Shown: positions 6,268 through 15,431, counted from the first letter of the stretch. The stretch: DNA of 15,735 bases from Pseudomonadota bacterium (GCA_018240935.1 JAFEEV010000169.1:1-15735), one strand, 5' to 3'. A program made the numbers and translations. Notes: generated from the sequence alone by a model not told the origin.

Positions 6268-8679
6268 TCAATGCTTAATCACAGACTCTATTAAATTTTC
6301 TTCGGTACTGGATTGCAGAACCGGCTGTGCGATTGGGGCAGGGAACAGTTCCGGTTTATGTTCCAGCGCAATATCCAGCACCTGGTCGATCCATTTAACC
6401 GGGTAAATTGTCAGTTGGCTTTTTATGTTGGCTGGAATTTCTGTCAAATCCTTTACATTTTTTTCCGGAATAATGACTGCTTTAATGCCGCCGCGATGCG
6501 CTGCCAATAATTTCTCTTTCAGGCCGCCAATTGGAAGTACTTCACCTCTAAGCGTAATTTCGCCAGTCATGGCTACATCCGCTCTGACAGCAATATTCGT
6601 GAGAACCGACACCATCGCAACGCAAATGCCAATCCCCGCACTCGGCCCATCCTTAGGTGTCGCACCTTCCGGAAGATGGATATGAATATCATTCTTTTGG
6701 TAAAAATCTTCTGCTATTCCTAGTAGATGGGAACGGCTCCGGACCACCGAAAGTGCTGCTTGGATGGATTCTTGCATCACTTCACCGAGTTGCCCGGTAG
6801 TAATGGTTTTTCCTTTGCCTGGCAATACCACAGCTTCAATAGTCAGTAATTCACCGCCAACTTCCGTCCACGCCAAACCGGTAACTTGTCCAACTTGGTT
6901 TTTTTCTTCTGCAACGCCGTATGTGAAACGTCTTACGCCTAAGAATTTGTCAAGATTGCGAGAAGTAACGGTAATTTTACTTTTATCTTTTTTCAGCAGC
7001 ATTGCTTTCACTGCTTTGCGGCAAATTTTTGAAATTTCCCGTTCCATTGCACGCACACCGGCTTCTCTCGTGTAATAACGTGCAATATCCCGTAACGCGG
7101 ATTCTGAAACAGTCAGTTCATTTTCTTTCAGGCCATGATTCTGCATTTGTTTGGTCAACAAATACCGTGTTGCGATATTCAACTTCTCGTCTTCCGTATA
7201 CCCGGAAAGCTGAATCACTTCCATGCGATCCAATAACGCTGGTGGGATATTCAGCGTATTTGCCGTGGCTACAAACATCACATCCGATAAATCGTACTCA
7301 ACTTCGATATAGTGATCGACAAAAGTGCTGTTTTGCTCCGGATCAAGAACCTCCAGCAGAGCGGAAGATGGATCTCCGCGAAAATCCATGCCCATCTTGT
7401 CGACTTCATCAAGCAAGAATAATGGATTTTTTACACCCACCTTGCTCATGTTGTGCAATATTTTTCCAGGCATTGATCCGATATAGGTCCGGCGGTGACC
7501 TCGAATCTCAGCTTCGTCGCGCACCCCGCCTAACGACATGCGCACAAACTTCCGGTTCGTCGCATGCGCAATTGATTGCCCTAATGAAGTTTTACCGACA
7601 CCAGGGGGGCCTACTAAACAAAGAATCGGTGCTTTGAGCTTATTGACCCGTTGCTGAACTGCGAGATATTCGACGATCCGTTCCTTTACTTTTTCCAGGC
7701 CGTAATGATCTTGCTCCAATCTTGCTTCAGCCGCTTTAAGATCCTGATTGATCTTACTTTTCTTCTTCCAAGGCAAGGTTACGAGCGCATCGATATAGTT
7801 ACGTACTACAGTAGCTTCTGCCGACATTGGCGACATCAAACGCAATTTTTTTAATTCCGATTCGGCTTTGGTCAATACCTCTTTCGGCATTTGAGCCAAT
7901 TTGATCTTCTTCTCGATTTCATCGATATCCGCACCGTCTTCGCCTTCGCCCAATTCTTTCTGGATGGCTTTCACTTGTTCATTGAGATAGTAGTCACGCT
8001 GACTCTTTTCCATCTGGCGTTTGACTCTACCGCGAATACGTTTTTCCACTTGCAGGATATCCAACTCGGTTTCCAATAATCCGAGCAAGTGCTCCAGACG
8101 TTTTGGTACATCGAAAATTTCTAAAACTTCTTGTTTCTGCTCGAGTTTTAATGGAAGATAGGCGGCAATGGTATCAGCCAGCCGACCGGCATCATCGATA
8201 CCGCCCAGAGAAGTAATGATTTCCGGCGGAATTTTTTTATTGAGTTTTACGTATTGATCAAACTGATTCAGTATGGCGCGACGCATTGCTTCGACTTCGG
8301 GATTCTCCATTGCATTGGATCGTACTTGCGTCGCTCTGCCGGAATAATGCGTGTCAGAATCGATTAACTCTTGAATTCGTGCGCGATGATTACCTTCCAC
8401 GAGAACCTTGACGGTACCGTCAGGCAATTTCAGCATTTGCAGCAAGCTGGCGATACTGCATACATCATAGAGATCTTCAGGGGCAGGATCATCTTTGGAT
8501 GCGACCTTCTGTGCGACCAATAGAATGTTTTTATTCGACTCCATGGCCAGTTCGAGCGCTTTGATCGATTTTTGGCGGCCGACGAATAAGGGAATAACCA
8601 TATGCGGAAAGACCACAACGTCCCGCAAAGGTAAAAGCGGTAATACTAACTGTTCAGAATCTTCAACCAATGAGGTCAT
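6268..8679 (-). CDS. lon: ATP-dependent protease Lon
   Basis: Lon is the cytoplasmic, homo-oligomeric AAA+ protease that degrades misfolded and some regulatory proteins. The product of 803 residues has the usual order of domains. The N-terminal substrate-binding domain (LPLLPLRDVVVFP onward, about 12-205) is followed by a coiled linker. The AAA+ module has Walker A GPPGVGKT (357-364), Walker B FLLDEVD (421-427) and RGHRRTYIG. The C-terminal serine protease domain has the catalytic dyad Ser680 (DGPSAGIG) and Lys723 (GGLKEKLLAAHRGG). The start at 8679 has a modest GTGGAT upstream. It lies downstream of clpX in the same direction with its own promoter candidate. Length is slightly above the 784 residues of E. 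coli Lon, mainly because of a longer tail after the protease domain. Confidence 0.98.
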   Translation of the reverse strand: MTSLVEDSEQLVLPLLPLRDVVVFPHMVIPLFVGRQKSIKALELAMESNKNILLVAQKVASKDDPAPEDLYDVCSIASLLQMLKLPDGTVKVLVEGNHRARIQELIDSDTHYSGRATQVRSNAMENPEVEAMRRAILNQFDQYVKLNKKIPPEIITSLGGIDDAGRLADTIAAYLPLKLEQKQEVLEIFDVPKRLEHLLGLLETELDILQVEKRIRGRVKRQMEKSQRDYYLNEQVKAIQKELGEGEDGADIDEIEKKIKLAQMPKEVLTKAESELKKLRLMSPMSAEATVVRNYIDALVTLPWKKKSKINQDLKAAEARLEQDHYGLEKVKERIVEYLAVQQRVNKLKAPILCLVGPPGVGKTSLGQSIAHATNRKFVRMSLGGVRDEAEIRGHRRTYIGSMPGKILHNMSKVGVKNPLFLLDEVDKMGMDFRGDPSSALLEVLDPEQNSTFVDHYIEVEYDLSDVMFVATANTLNIPPALLDRMEVIQLSGYTEDEKLNIATRYLLTKQMQNHGLKENELTVSESALRDIARYYTREAGVRAMEREISKICRKAVKAMLLKKDKSKITVTSRNLDKFLGVRRFTYGVAEEKNQVGQVTGLAWTEVGGELLTIEAVVLPGKGKTITTGQLGEVMQESIQAALSVVRSRSHLLGIAEDFYQKNDIHIHLPEGATPKDGPSAGIGICVAMVSVLTNIAVRADVAMTGEITLRGEVLPIGGLKEKLLAAHRGGIKAVIIPEKNVKDLTEIPANIKSQLTIYPVKWIDQVLDIALEHKPELFPAPIAQPVLQSSTEENLIESVIKH

Positions 8680-8714
8680 ATTAATCCACTAAAAATTGAT
8701 AACTAATTATAAAA

Positions 8715-8740
8715 ATATAGGCGCTTATCTAAAATGCAAG
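8715..8740 (-). promoter_or_regulatory. Candidate sigma32 promoter of lon
   Basis: Read on the minus strand, CTTGCAT (8734-8740) is followed after 12 bases by CCTATAT (8715-8721). This resembles the heat-shock consensus CTTGAAA and CCCCATNT, with a short but acceptable spacer. It sits about 36 bases before the lon start codon. Heat-shock control of lon is known in other proteobacteria. The match is partial, so the call is tentative. Its -35 box overlaps the last bases of the hairpin that follows clpX. Confidence 0.4.
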
Positions 8741-8780
8741 ATGGCGGCAAGAGACATACACTAACATAAGGCGCCATCTT
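8738..8780 (-). terminator. Hairpin after clpX (possible terminator)
   Basis: In the clpX-lon gap, AAGATGGCG (8738-8746 on plus) pairs perfectly with CGCCATCTT (8772-8780), leaving a 25-base loop. On the minus strand it lies about 75 bases after the clpX stop and is followed by GCATTTT, a short and imperfect T-tract. It could be a leaky terminator or an mRNA end-protecting structure. Confidence 0.4.
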
Positions 8781-8853
8781 TAGATCGTTCAAACAGGAAC
8801 ATTAAATGCGCATATTTTCTTTACGAATAGCAAGACCGGTTAGATCTTTCCAA

Positions 8854-10131
8854 TTACTTAGAGCGTTTAGCAATTTTAGGTTGATCGGAGTAAATCAAAA
8901 TTGGTTTGATATCATCATTGGTTGAATTAGAGTCAATCACGACCTTAGTTACATTCTCTAATGAAGGAAGATCGTACATGATGTCCAGCAGTATCTCTTC
9001 CAGAATTGAACGTAATCCGCGTGCACCTGTTTTACGAGTTAATGCTCTTTTAGCGATTGCTTTTAGGGCCGCCTCACGAAACTCCAGCTCAACTCCTCCT
9101 TCCATGTTGAACATCTTCCAGTATTGTTTAACGAGTGCATTCTTGGGTTCGGTCAATATCTGGATTAACGCTGCCTCATTGAGCTCTTCCAGTGTCGCCA
9201 CAACCGGCAGCCGCCCAACAAATTCCGGAATCAAGCCAAATTTTACTAAATCTTCTGGTTCTACTTGCTGTAGAGTTTTATTTACATCCTTCCGGGAGTG
9301 GCTTTTTACATCAACACCAAAACCAATTCCGCCTTTCTCGGTACGCGCCCTTATTACTTTATCAAGACCATCGAAAGCTCCGCCGCATATAAACAGAATA
9401 TTGGTCGTATCAACCTGAATAAATTCTTGATTGGGATGCTTTCGTCCACCTTGGGGAGGAACCATGGCAATGGTACCCTCAATTAATTTTAATAATGCTT
9501 GCTGAACGCCTTCGCCTGAAACATCCCGTGTAATGGAAGGATTATCCGATTTACGTGAGATTTTATCGATTTCATCAATGTAAACGATGCCACGTTGCGC
9601 TTTCTCGGCGTCATAATTACATTTTTGCAGTAATTTCTGGATAATATTTTCTACATCTTCACCGACGTAACCCGCTTCGGTCAAGGCTGTCGCATCAGCC
9701 ATAATGAAGGGAACATCCAGTAATCGAGCTAGGGTTTGTGCCAGTAGTGTTTTACCTGAACCCGTCGGACCAACCAGCAGGATATTACTTTTCGAAAGTT
9801 CGATATCATCAGTTTCATCTGATTTTGTTACATTTCTCAGCCGCTTATAATGATTGTAAACAGCCACGGAAAGGATTTTTTTTGCCGATTCCTGCCCGAT
9901 TACATACTGATCGAGTATTTGGCAGATCTCACGAGGCACAGGTAAATTCGATTTGGCTAGCTTGGTCGCCTCATCGCCTTGCATTTCTTCGCGAATGATA
10001 TCGTTACACAAATCAATGCATTCATCGCAAATAAAAACCGAAGGGCCCGCAATAAGTTTTCTCACTTCATGCTGACTCTTGCCGCAAAAAGAACAATACA
10101 GAAGTTTCTCGCTACTAGCTTTGTCTGGCAT
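8854..10131 (-). CDS. clpX: ClpX, ATPase and unfoldase of the ClpXP protease
   Basis: ClpX recognises tagged or damaged proteins, unfolds them with ATP and feeds them into ClpP. The 425-residue product shows the N-terminal zinc-binding domain with Cys13, Cys16, Cys35 and Cys38, Walker A GPTGSGKT (121-128), the pore-1 loop GYVG (154-157), Walker B VYIDEID (183-189), the RKH loop (230-232) and the IGF loop (269-271) that docks on ClpP. The C-terminal small AAA domain contains TGARGLRSILE. The start ATG 10131 is preceded by a weak GGGA. It follows clpP after 65 bases in the same direction, and its partner genes clpP and tig are directly upstream. A 5-bp hairpin (CGAGT/ACTCG, about 10151-10166) lies in the gap; I see no convincing promoter there, so transcription probably continues from clpP. 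Confidence 0.98.
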   Translation of the reverse strand: MPDKASSEKLLYCSFCGKSQHEVRKLIAGPSVFICDECIDLCNDIIREEMQGDEATKLAKSNLPVPREICQILDQYVIGQESAKKILSVAVYNHYKRLRNVTKSDETDDIELSKSNILLVGPTGSGKTLLAQTLARLLDVPFIMADATALTEAGYVGEDVENIIQKLLQKCNYDAEKAQRGIVYIDEIDKISRKSDNPSITRDVSGEGVQQALLKLIEGTIAMVPPQGGRKHPNQEFIQVDTTNILFICGGAFDGLDKVIRARTEKGGIGFGVDVKSHSRKDVNKTLQQVEPEDLVKFGLIPEFVGRLPVVATLEELNEAALIQILTEPKNALVKQYWKMFNMEGGVELEFREAALKAIAKRALTRKTGARGLRSILEEILLDIMYDLPSLENVTKVVIDSNSTNDDIKPILIYSDQPKIAKRSK

Positions 10132-10196
10132 ATCTTTATCCCACTGTAATCGAGTTTAGGTACTCGTGTTTAAATAAATATTGCACAAGTATTCCC

Positions 10197-10838
10197 TTAA
10201 TTTGCGCTTTCTTCCCTTTGTGCCAATACTGCATCAACTAAACCATAATTTACAGATTCTGTTGCACTCATAAAATTATCACGATCGGTGTCTTTTTCTA
10301 CCTCTGACACAGGACGCCCTGTATGTTTTGCCATAATCTCATTTAGCCGCGCCTTAAGATATAATATTTCACGTGCATGTATCTCGATATCCGAGGCCTG
10401 TCCTTGAAAACCTCCCAGTGGCTGATGGATCATGACACGTGAATTCGGCAAACAGTATCGTTTGCCCTTCGCGCCCGCGGTTAAAAGGAGAGCTCCCATG
10501 CTGGCCGCTTGGCCGATACATAAAGTGCTTACATCCGGTTTTATATACTGCATGGTGTCATAAATGGCCAAACCGGCGGATACCATTCCTCCAGGTGAGT
10601 TTATATAAAAATGAATATCTTTTTCTGAATTCTCGGACTCAAGAAACAAAAATTGCGCAACCACCAAATTTGCACTTGCTTCAGTAACGGGGCCAACCAG
10701 AAATACAACTCTTTCTTTTAATAATCGTGAATAAATATCATAAGCACGTTCACCGCGCCCGCTGGTCTCTATCACCATGGGAATTAATCCCAGGTTCTTG
10801 GGTTCCAGATCACGCATATTATCAAACAATTGATTCAT
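10197..10838 (-). CDS. clpP: ClpP, serine protease subunit of ClpXP
   Basis: ClpP forms the double-heptamer proteolytic chamber served by ClpX. The 213-residue precursor has the catalytic triad Ser113 (GQAASMGALL), His138 (VMIHQPLGG) and Asp187 (DTDRDNF), at almost the same positions as the E. coli precursor. YINSPGG (78-84) forms the oxyanion-side strand. The first residues (about 1-15) are a short propeptide, cleaved in other ClpPs. The ATG at 10838 lies one base after the tig stop codon, and its ribosome binding site GGGGA is inside the last codons of tig, which suggests translational coupling. Confidence 0.98.
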   Translation of the reverse strand: MNQLFDNMRDLEPKNLGLIPMVIETSGRGERAYDIYSRLLKERVVFLVGPVTEASANLVVAQFLFLESENSEKDIHFYINSPGGMVSAGLAIYDTMQYIKPDVSTLCIGQAASMGALLLTAGAKGKRYCLPNSRVMIHQPLGGFQGQASDIEIHAREILYLKARLNEIMAKHTGRPVSEVEKDTDRDNFMSATESVNYGLVDAVLAQREESAN

Positions 10839-10839
10839 T

Positions 10840-12156
10840 TTAGGATATCCCCATCAGCTCGTCGAAAGTCACAGTTTTATCGATCAATTTTATTTTTCCG
10901 AGCACCCAATTAACGACATTTTCTTCTAATGCCAATGATTCTGCTTCCTGCAAACGTTCTGGTGAAGCATAGTGCCATTTAACAACCTGTTCCGGATTTT
11001 CGTAACTTTGCGCCGCTTCTTCTATGATGCCGCGTACTTGTTCCGGTGTCGCTTTAAGTGCATGCACTTTTACCAATTCAGCTAAAATCAAGCCTAACTT
11101 AATGCGATACTCGGCTTTATCTTTAAAGTGATCCGATGTCAGCGATATTTCCTTAGTATTCACTCCGCGCGCTTCAAGATCACTTTTCGCATTTTGCAGT
11201 AGTCGTTCTTTTTCTTGATTAACTAATATACTGGGCGCTTCGATCTGTGTCGTATTCAAAAGCAGCTGCATGATTTGCTCTTTAAGTTTCGATCTTGCCC
11301 GCTTGGAAACTTCGCGTTCAAGATCTTGTTGTATTCCTTCCCGTAATTTTTTTAGATCTCCGTCAGGAATGCCCAGCGATTTAGCAAATTCCGCATCTAC
11401 TTGCGGTAATACCGGTTCTTCGAGTTGATTCAGTTTGGCTGAAAATGTAACGGTTTTTCCTGCAATATCTTTACCATGATAGTCTTCCGGAAAAACAACA
11501 TCAAATGATTTACTGCTGCCCGCTTGCATGCCAATTAGTGATGCTTCAAAATCCTTGAGAAATTTTCCATCTCCTAGTATCAAATGCACATCTTCAGCTT
11601 TTCCACCCGCAAAATCATCACCATTAATTGTGCCGTGATAATCAATTTTAACCCGATCACCTTTTTGGGCTGCGCGGCCGGCCGGTTTATAGGTCATGCG
11701 CTGTTTACATATCATGTCAAGTGTCTTATCGATGTCATTCTCACTGACTTGCGCACTAGGCCGTTCGATACTTTGATTACTCAAATCGCCTAAAACAATT
11801 TCAGGGTACACCTCAAACGTCGCGCTTACGGTATAAAGTGCATCGTTACTGTTACTATCAGTATCAGCGGGTTTCGCTTCAAAACGCGGATAACCCGCTA
11901 CTTGAAGATTATGTTGCTGCACAGTGTCTTTGAACTCTTTATGCACCGCATCGTTCAATACATCTTGTTGAACCTGCGCGCCGTACATTTGGGTCACAAT
12001 TTTTAGCGGGACTTTTCCAGGACGGAAACCATGCAATTTGACCGTTTTCGCCAGCCGATTTAAACGTTTGTCAATTTCACCCTGTAATTTCTCCAAAGAA
12101 ATTGTAATATCAAAACGGCGTTCCAGTGCACCGAGGTTTTCTACATTTGATCCCAT
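10840..12156 (-). CDS. tig: Trigger factor, ribosome-bound chaperone and peptidyl-prolyl isomerase
   Basis: Trigger factor binds at the ribosome exit tunnel and shields nascent chains. The 438-residue product has the N-terminal ribosome-binding domain with the signature GFRPGKVP (43-50). The FKBP-type isomerase domain (about 165-248) begins at GDRVKIDYHGTINGDDF and contains FPEDYHGKDIAGKTVTF. The helical C-terminal chaperone arm follows. ATG 12156 is the first start compatible with homology; a weak GGGAAC precedes it. It heads the tig-clpP-clpX series, an arrangement conserved in many proteobacteria. A tRNA-Leu gene lies 100 bases upstream in the same direction, and I see no clear separate promoter between them, so they may be cotranscribed. 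Confidence 0.97.
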   Translation of the reverse strand: MGSNVENLGALERRFDITISLEKLQGEIDKRLNRLAKTVKLHGFRPGKVPLKIVTQMYGAQVQQDVLNDAVHKEFKDTVQQHNLQVAGYPRFEAKPADTDSNSNDALYTVSATFEVYPEIVLGDLSNQSIERPSAQVSENDIDKTLDMICKQRMTYKPAGRAAQKGDRVKIDYHGTINGDDFAGGKAEDVHLILGDGKFLKDFEASLIGMQAGSSKSFDVVFPEDYHGKDIAGKTVTFSAKLNQLEEPVLPQVDAEFAKSLGIPDGDLKKLREGIQQDLEREVSKRARSKLKEQIMQLLLNTTQIEAPSILVNQEKERLLQNAKSDLEARGVNTKEISLTSDHFKDKAEYRIKLGLILAELVKVHALKATPEQVRGIIEEAAQSYENPEQVVKWHYASPERLQEAESLALEENVVNWVLGKIKLIDKTVTFDELMGIS

Positions 12157-12256
12157 TCAAGTTCCCGACTTATTAAATTATTTTTCAATATGTTACGAAA
12201 TCGTCCGATGGTTTTTACGCTATTGCCGGACAAAAAGATTTTCGATAAATACAATT

Positions 12257-12341
<85 letters not shown>

Positions 12342-12360
12342 TAATCAATTCATTGTTACG

Positions 12361-12366
12361 ATTATA
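12361..12366 (-). promoter_or_regulatory. -10 box of the tRNA-Leu promoter
   Basis: A perfect TATAAT on the minus strand ends 19 bases before the tRNA 5' end, the expected distance for a short leader. No good -35 hexamer is seen 16-18 bases upstream (the nearest is TGCGGT). A small imperfect hairpin (12390-12408, CCGGATCG with CGATTCCGG) lies between this box and the stop of the SDR gene, which may mark the end of that transcript. Confidence 0.5.
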
Positions 12367-12413
12367 CCTTTTAATTCCTCTAACCGCAGCCGGATCGTTC
12401 GATTCCGGGCTGA

Positions 12414-13160
12414 TTAGCAAAATACGGTTTGTCCCCGGATATTTTTGCTGTCCGGTCCCATCAAATAAAGATAATTAGCCATTAAATCCTCAGGGCGCCG
12501 CATCTTTTGCTTGATTTCACCCGGATGGGTAATAACGCGTTGAGGCGAATTGACGATTCCCGGCACAATAGAATTCATGCGCAAGTTGGGCAATATTTCC
12601 CACTCATCAGCTTGTATTTTCATCAGCGCTTGAATTCCTGCGCTGGCTACAGCAAATCCTCCCCAATACGCAGCGGGATTCAATCCATGTGAGCTCGCAG
12701 TCATGATCACGCTCGCATCAGGAGAAGCTTTCAATAAGGGCAGGCATGCTTTGGTTATCGCAAAAGGCGCGATTAAATTCACTTGCAGTAGCGACCGGAA
12801 CTGTGCAACCGATTGATGTTCAAGAGGACTCAGACCGGTCAGCAGGGCGGCGTTATGCAAAATCCCGTCAAGCCGCCCCAGCTGTTCCGAGATCGCTTGG
12901 GCGAGTATGGCGAAATCCTTGTCTTCGGCTTTCTCAAAATCGAGCGGATAAATGAGCGCTTGCGCTTTGCCGAGCGCTTCAATCTCATCGTAAACAGCTT
13001 CCAGTTTCTTAACCTTGCGGCCGTGCAGAATTACGGTAGCACCATGATTTGCATAGGCTAACGCTGCTGCGCGCCCCAATCCTTGTCCCGCGCCGGTTAC
13101 CAGAATAACGCGATCATGCAATAGATCCGTAGCTGGCGAGTAATTTTCTATTTTGTTCAT
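12414..13160 (-). CDS. YciK-type short-chain dehydrogenase/reductase lacking the catalytic Tyr and Lys
   Basis: The 248-residue protein has the classical SDR Rossmann fold: TGAGQGLG cofactor loop (22-29), a LHNAAL motif (101-106), and Asn128 in QVNLIAP. It aligns along its whole length with E. coli YciK (TDLLHDRVILVTG at the start, PEDLMANYLYLMGPDSK near the end). At the active site YciK-type proteins read WGAYAASK; here the segment is WGGFAVAS, so the catalytic Tyr is Phe169 and the Lys is Ser173. Ser156 is kept and no gap is needed. Classical dehydrogenase activity is therefore unlikely; a binding or regulatory role, or altered chemistry, is possible. The frame is otherwise intact, so it is not an obvious pseudogene. 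It lies between groEL and tRNA-Leu, and I see no strong ribosome binding site. Confidence 0.85.
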   Translation of the reverse strand: MNKIENYSPATDLLHDRVILVTGAGQGLGRAAALAYANHGATVILHGRKVKKLEAVYDEIEALGKAQALIYPLDFEKAEDKDFAILAQAISEQLGRLDGILHNAALLTGLSPLEHQSVAQFRSLLQVNLIAPFAITKACLPLLKASPDASVIMTASSHGLNPAAYWGGFAVASAGIQALMKIQADEWEILPNLRMNSIVPGIVNSPQRVITHPGEIKQKMRRPEDLMANYLYLMGPDSKNIRGQTVFC

Positions 13161-13251
13161 AGTTTAGAATTTATCACGAGAATATATTTTCAGATAAAAA
13201 TATAACGCCGGATAAATATCTCTATTCCTTTAATCGGCATTCAGCATGCAT

Positions 13252-13286
13252 AAAAAAACAGACCCCAAGAAATTTGGAGTCTGTTT
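13252..13286 (-). terminator. Strong intrinsic terminator of groESL
   Basis: On the minus strand AAACAGACTCCAA pairs with TTGGGGTCTGTTT (13 pairs, one G-T) around a five-base loop, followed by seven T residues (13252-13258 on plus read A). It starts about 37 bases after the groEL stop codon. It separates the groESL transcript from the SDR gene downstream. Confidence 0.93.
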
Positions 13287-13322
13287 GGTTGCAGAACACT
13301 GCGTGCAATGAAATGGCCGGCT

Positions 13323-14972
13323 TTACATATCCATGCCGCCCATGCCACCCATACCGCCCATACCGCCCATACCGCCACCGGCGGGTGTTTCTTCCTTCGG
13401 CAGCTCAGCTACCATGGCATCGGTGGTGAGCATTAAAGCTGCCACGGATGCAGCGTTTTGTAACGCCGAGCGGGTTACCTTGGTTGGATCCAGCACACCC
13501 ATTGCAACCAAATCGCCATATTCTCCGGTCGCTGCATTGTAGCCGAAGTTACCTTTACCTTCGGTGACTTTATTGACAACTACCGATGGCTCATCGCCGC
13601 AATTCGTGACAATTTGGCGTAAAGGTTCTTCCAAGGCGCGCAGCACAATCTTGATACCGGCATCCTGGTCATGGTTGTCACCTTTGGTGTTTTTCACAAC
13701 CGACGAGGTTCTTAACAACGCTACGCCTCCGCCTGGAATTACCCCTTCCTCAACAGCCGCGCGCGTTGCATGCAAGGCATCTTCCACACGCGCTTTTTTC
13801 TCTTTCATTTCAACTTCGGTTGCCGCGCCAACCTTGATCAAGGCAACACCGCCCGCCAGTTTGGCTACACGTTCTTGCAGTTTTTCCTTGTCGTAATCGC
13901 TGGTCGCTTCTTCGATTTGCGTGCGGATTTGTTTGACACGCGCTTCGATTGCTTTGGCATCACCGGCGCCGTCAATGATGGTGGTATTTTCTTTACCCAC
14001 TTCGATACGTTTGGCTTGTCCTAAATCGTTCAGTGTCGCTTTTTCGAGCGTCAGGCCGACTTCTTCCGCAATCACCGTGCCGCCGGTCAAGATTGCAATA
14101 TCTTCCAGCATGGCTTTGCGGCGATCACCAAATCCGGGCGCTTTCACCGCGCAGGTTTTAAGAATGCCGCGGATATTGTTGACCACCAGCGTAGCCAACG
14201 CTTCGCCATCGACATCTTCCGCAATAATCAACAGAGGCTTGCCTGCTTTGGCGACTTGTTCCAATACCGGTAACAAATCCCGGATGTTGGAGATTTTTTT
14301 GTCGTGCAGCAGAACAAATGGATTATCGAGCAGCGCAATTTGTTTTTCCGCGCTGCTGACAAAATAAGGCGACAGGTAACCGCGATCAAACTGCATACCT
14401 TCGACGACTTCCAGTTCATTTTGCAATCCGGAGCCGTCTTCTACCGTAATCACGCCTTCTTTGCCCACTTTATCCATCGCATCCGCAATGATCTTACCGA
14501 TTTCGGTATCGGAGTTTGCAGAAATGCTGCCCACTTGAGCGATTTCTTTGGCCGTCGCACAAGGCTTCGATAGTTTTTTCAGCTCTTCAACGGCTGTGCT
14601 CACAGCTTTGTCGATGCCGCGCTTCAGATCCATCGGGTTCATGCCTGCCGCAACATACTTCATACCTTCCTTGACGATCGCTTGCGCCAATACCGTCGCA
14701 GTAGTTGTACCGTCACCGGCCACATCGGAGGTTTTGCTGGCCACTTCTTTCAACATCTGCGCGCCCATATTCTCGAATTTGTCTTTTAATTCGATTTCTT
14801 TGGCAACGGATACACCATCCTTGGTAATGGTCGGCGCGCCATACGAGCGATCCAAGACGACGTTGCGGCCTTTCGGACCCAGCGTCACTTTAACCGCATC
14901 CGCCAGAATATTGACACCGGCCACCATTCTATGACGTGCTGAATCACCAAATTTCACTTCTTTTGCTGACAT
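13323..14972 (-). CDS. groL: GroEL, 60-kDa chaperonin
   Basis: GroEL forms the double-ring folding chamber in the cytoplasm and works with GroES. The 549-residue product has the ATP-binding motif VAGDGTTTATVLA with Asp87, the signature AAVEEGVIPGGG at about residue 405, and VTLGPKGRNV near the start. The C-terminal tail is a run of GGM repeats (GGMGGMGGM..MDM), which line the cavity floor in E. coli. A strong ribosome binding site AGGAG precedes ATG 14972. groES lies 64 bases upstream, and both are controlled from the promoter and CIRCE site before groES. Confidence 0.99.
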   Translation of the reverse strand: MSAKEVKFGDSARHRMVAGVNILADAVKVTLGPKGRNVVLDRSYGAPTITKDGVSVAKEIELKDKFENMGAQMLKEVASKTSDVAGDGTTTATVLAQAIVKEGMKYVAAGMNPMDLKRGIDKAVSTAVEELKKLSKPCATAKEIAQVGSISANSDTEIGKIIADAMDKVGKEGVITVEDGSGLQNELEVVEGMQFDRGYLSPYFVSSAEKQIALLDNPFVLLHDKKISNIRDLLPVLEQVAKAGKPLLIIAEDVDGEALATLVVNNIRGILKTCAVKAPGFGDRRKAMLEDIAILTGGTVIAEEVGLTLEKATLNDLGQAKRIEVGKENTTIIDGAGDAKAIEARVKQIRTQIEEATSDYDKEKLQERVAKLAGGVALIKVGAATEVEMKEKKARVEDALHATRAAVEEGVIPGGGVALLRTSSVVKNTKGDNHDQDAGIKIVLRALEEPLRQIVTNCGDEPSVVVNKVTEGKGNFGYNAATGEYGDLVAMGVLDPTKVTRSALQNAASVAALMLTTDAMVAELPKEETPAGGGMGGMGGMGGMGGMDM

Positions 14973-15036
14973 AACTTTTCTCCTAATCTCTTAACAACAC
15001 ATTATCTTCAGTGAGTAATCTAACCGGCGCACAGAG

Positions 15037-15327
15037 TTAGCCTTCAATCACACCCATAATATCTTCTTCGCGCATTACCAATAACTCTTCGCCTTGAACC
15101 TTAACCGACTGCCCGGCGTATTTTCCAAACAATACTCGATCGCCAACCTTTACTTCCAATGGGCGTACTTTTCCATCGTCGCCAGCCTTGCCTTTACCGA
15201 CGGCCAAAACTTCACCTTGATCAGGTTTTTCTGCTGCACTATCCGGAATCACAATACCCGAAGCGGTTTTACGCTCATCTTCCAATCGCTTGACAACCAC
15301 ACGATCATGCAAAGGACGAATTTTCAT
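15037..15327 (-). CDS. groS: GroES, 10-kDa co-chaperonin
   Basis: GroES caps the GroEL ring. The 96-residue product from ATG 15325-15327 begins MKIRPLHDRVVVKR, carries the mobile-loop region ERKTASGIVIPDSA (about 18-31) and ends with EEDIMGVIEG, as in the family. A GGGAG ribosome binding site lies 8 bases before this ATG. The frame is open further upstream to 15438, but that part covers the leader and CIRCE and is not coding. It is the first gene of groESL. Confidence 0.99.
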   Translation of the reverse strand: MKIRPLHDRVVVKRLEDERKTASGIVIPDSAAEKPDQGEVLAVGKGKAGDDGKVRPLEVKVGDRVLFGKYAGQSVKVQGEELLVMREEDIMGVIEG

Positions 15328-15431
15328 ACCATTTTCTCCCATAAAAGTTAAATAAAACCAGAAATTATGAAATGCCTCGCATTTCATCCATGCGCTTTTT
15401 AAAAATCTGAATGTAGTTATAAAAGAAATTA

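Noticed and set aside
7002..7637. 211-residue plus-strand frame opposite lon
   Set aside because: It lies fully antisense to the well-conserved AAA+ domain of lon and its product is low in structure-like character.
8906..9418. 170-residue plus-strand frame opposite clpX
   Set aside because: Ser-rich antisense shadow of clpX without its own start signals.
12157..12256. Separate promoter for tig
   Set aside because: No convincing -35/-10 pair of sigma70 or sigma32 type was found between the tRNA and tig; readthrough from the tRNA promoter is as likely.
13323..13385. Short tandem DNA repeat (CCGCCCATA-like units)
   Set aside because: It encodes the GGM tail of GroEL, a normal feature of the protein.
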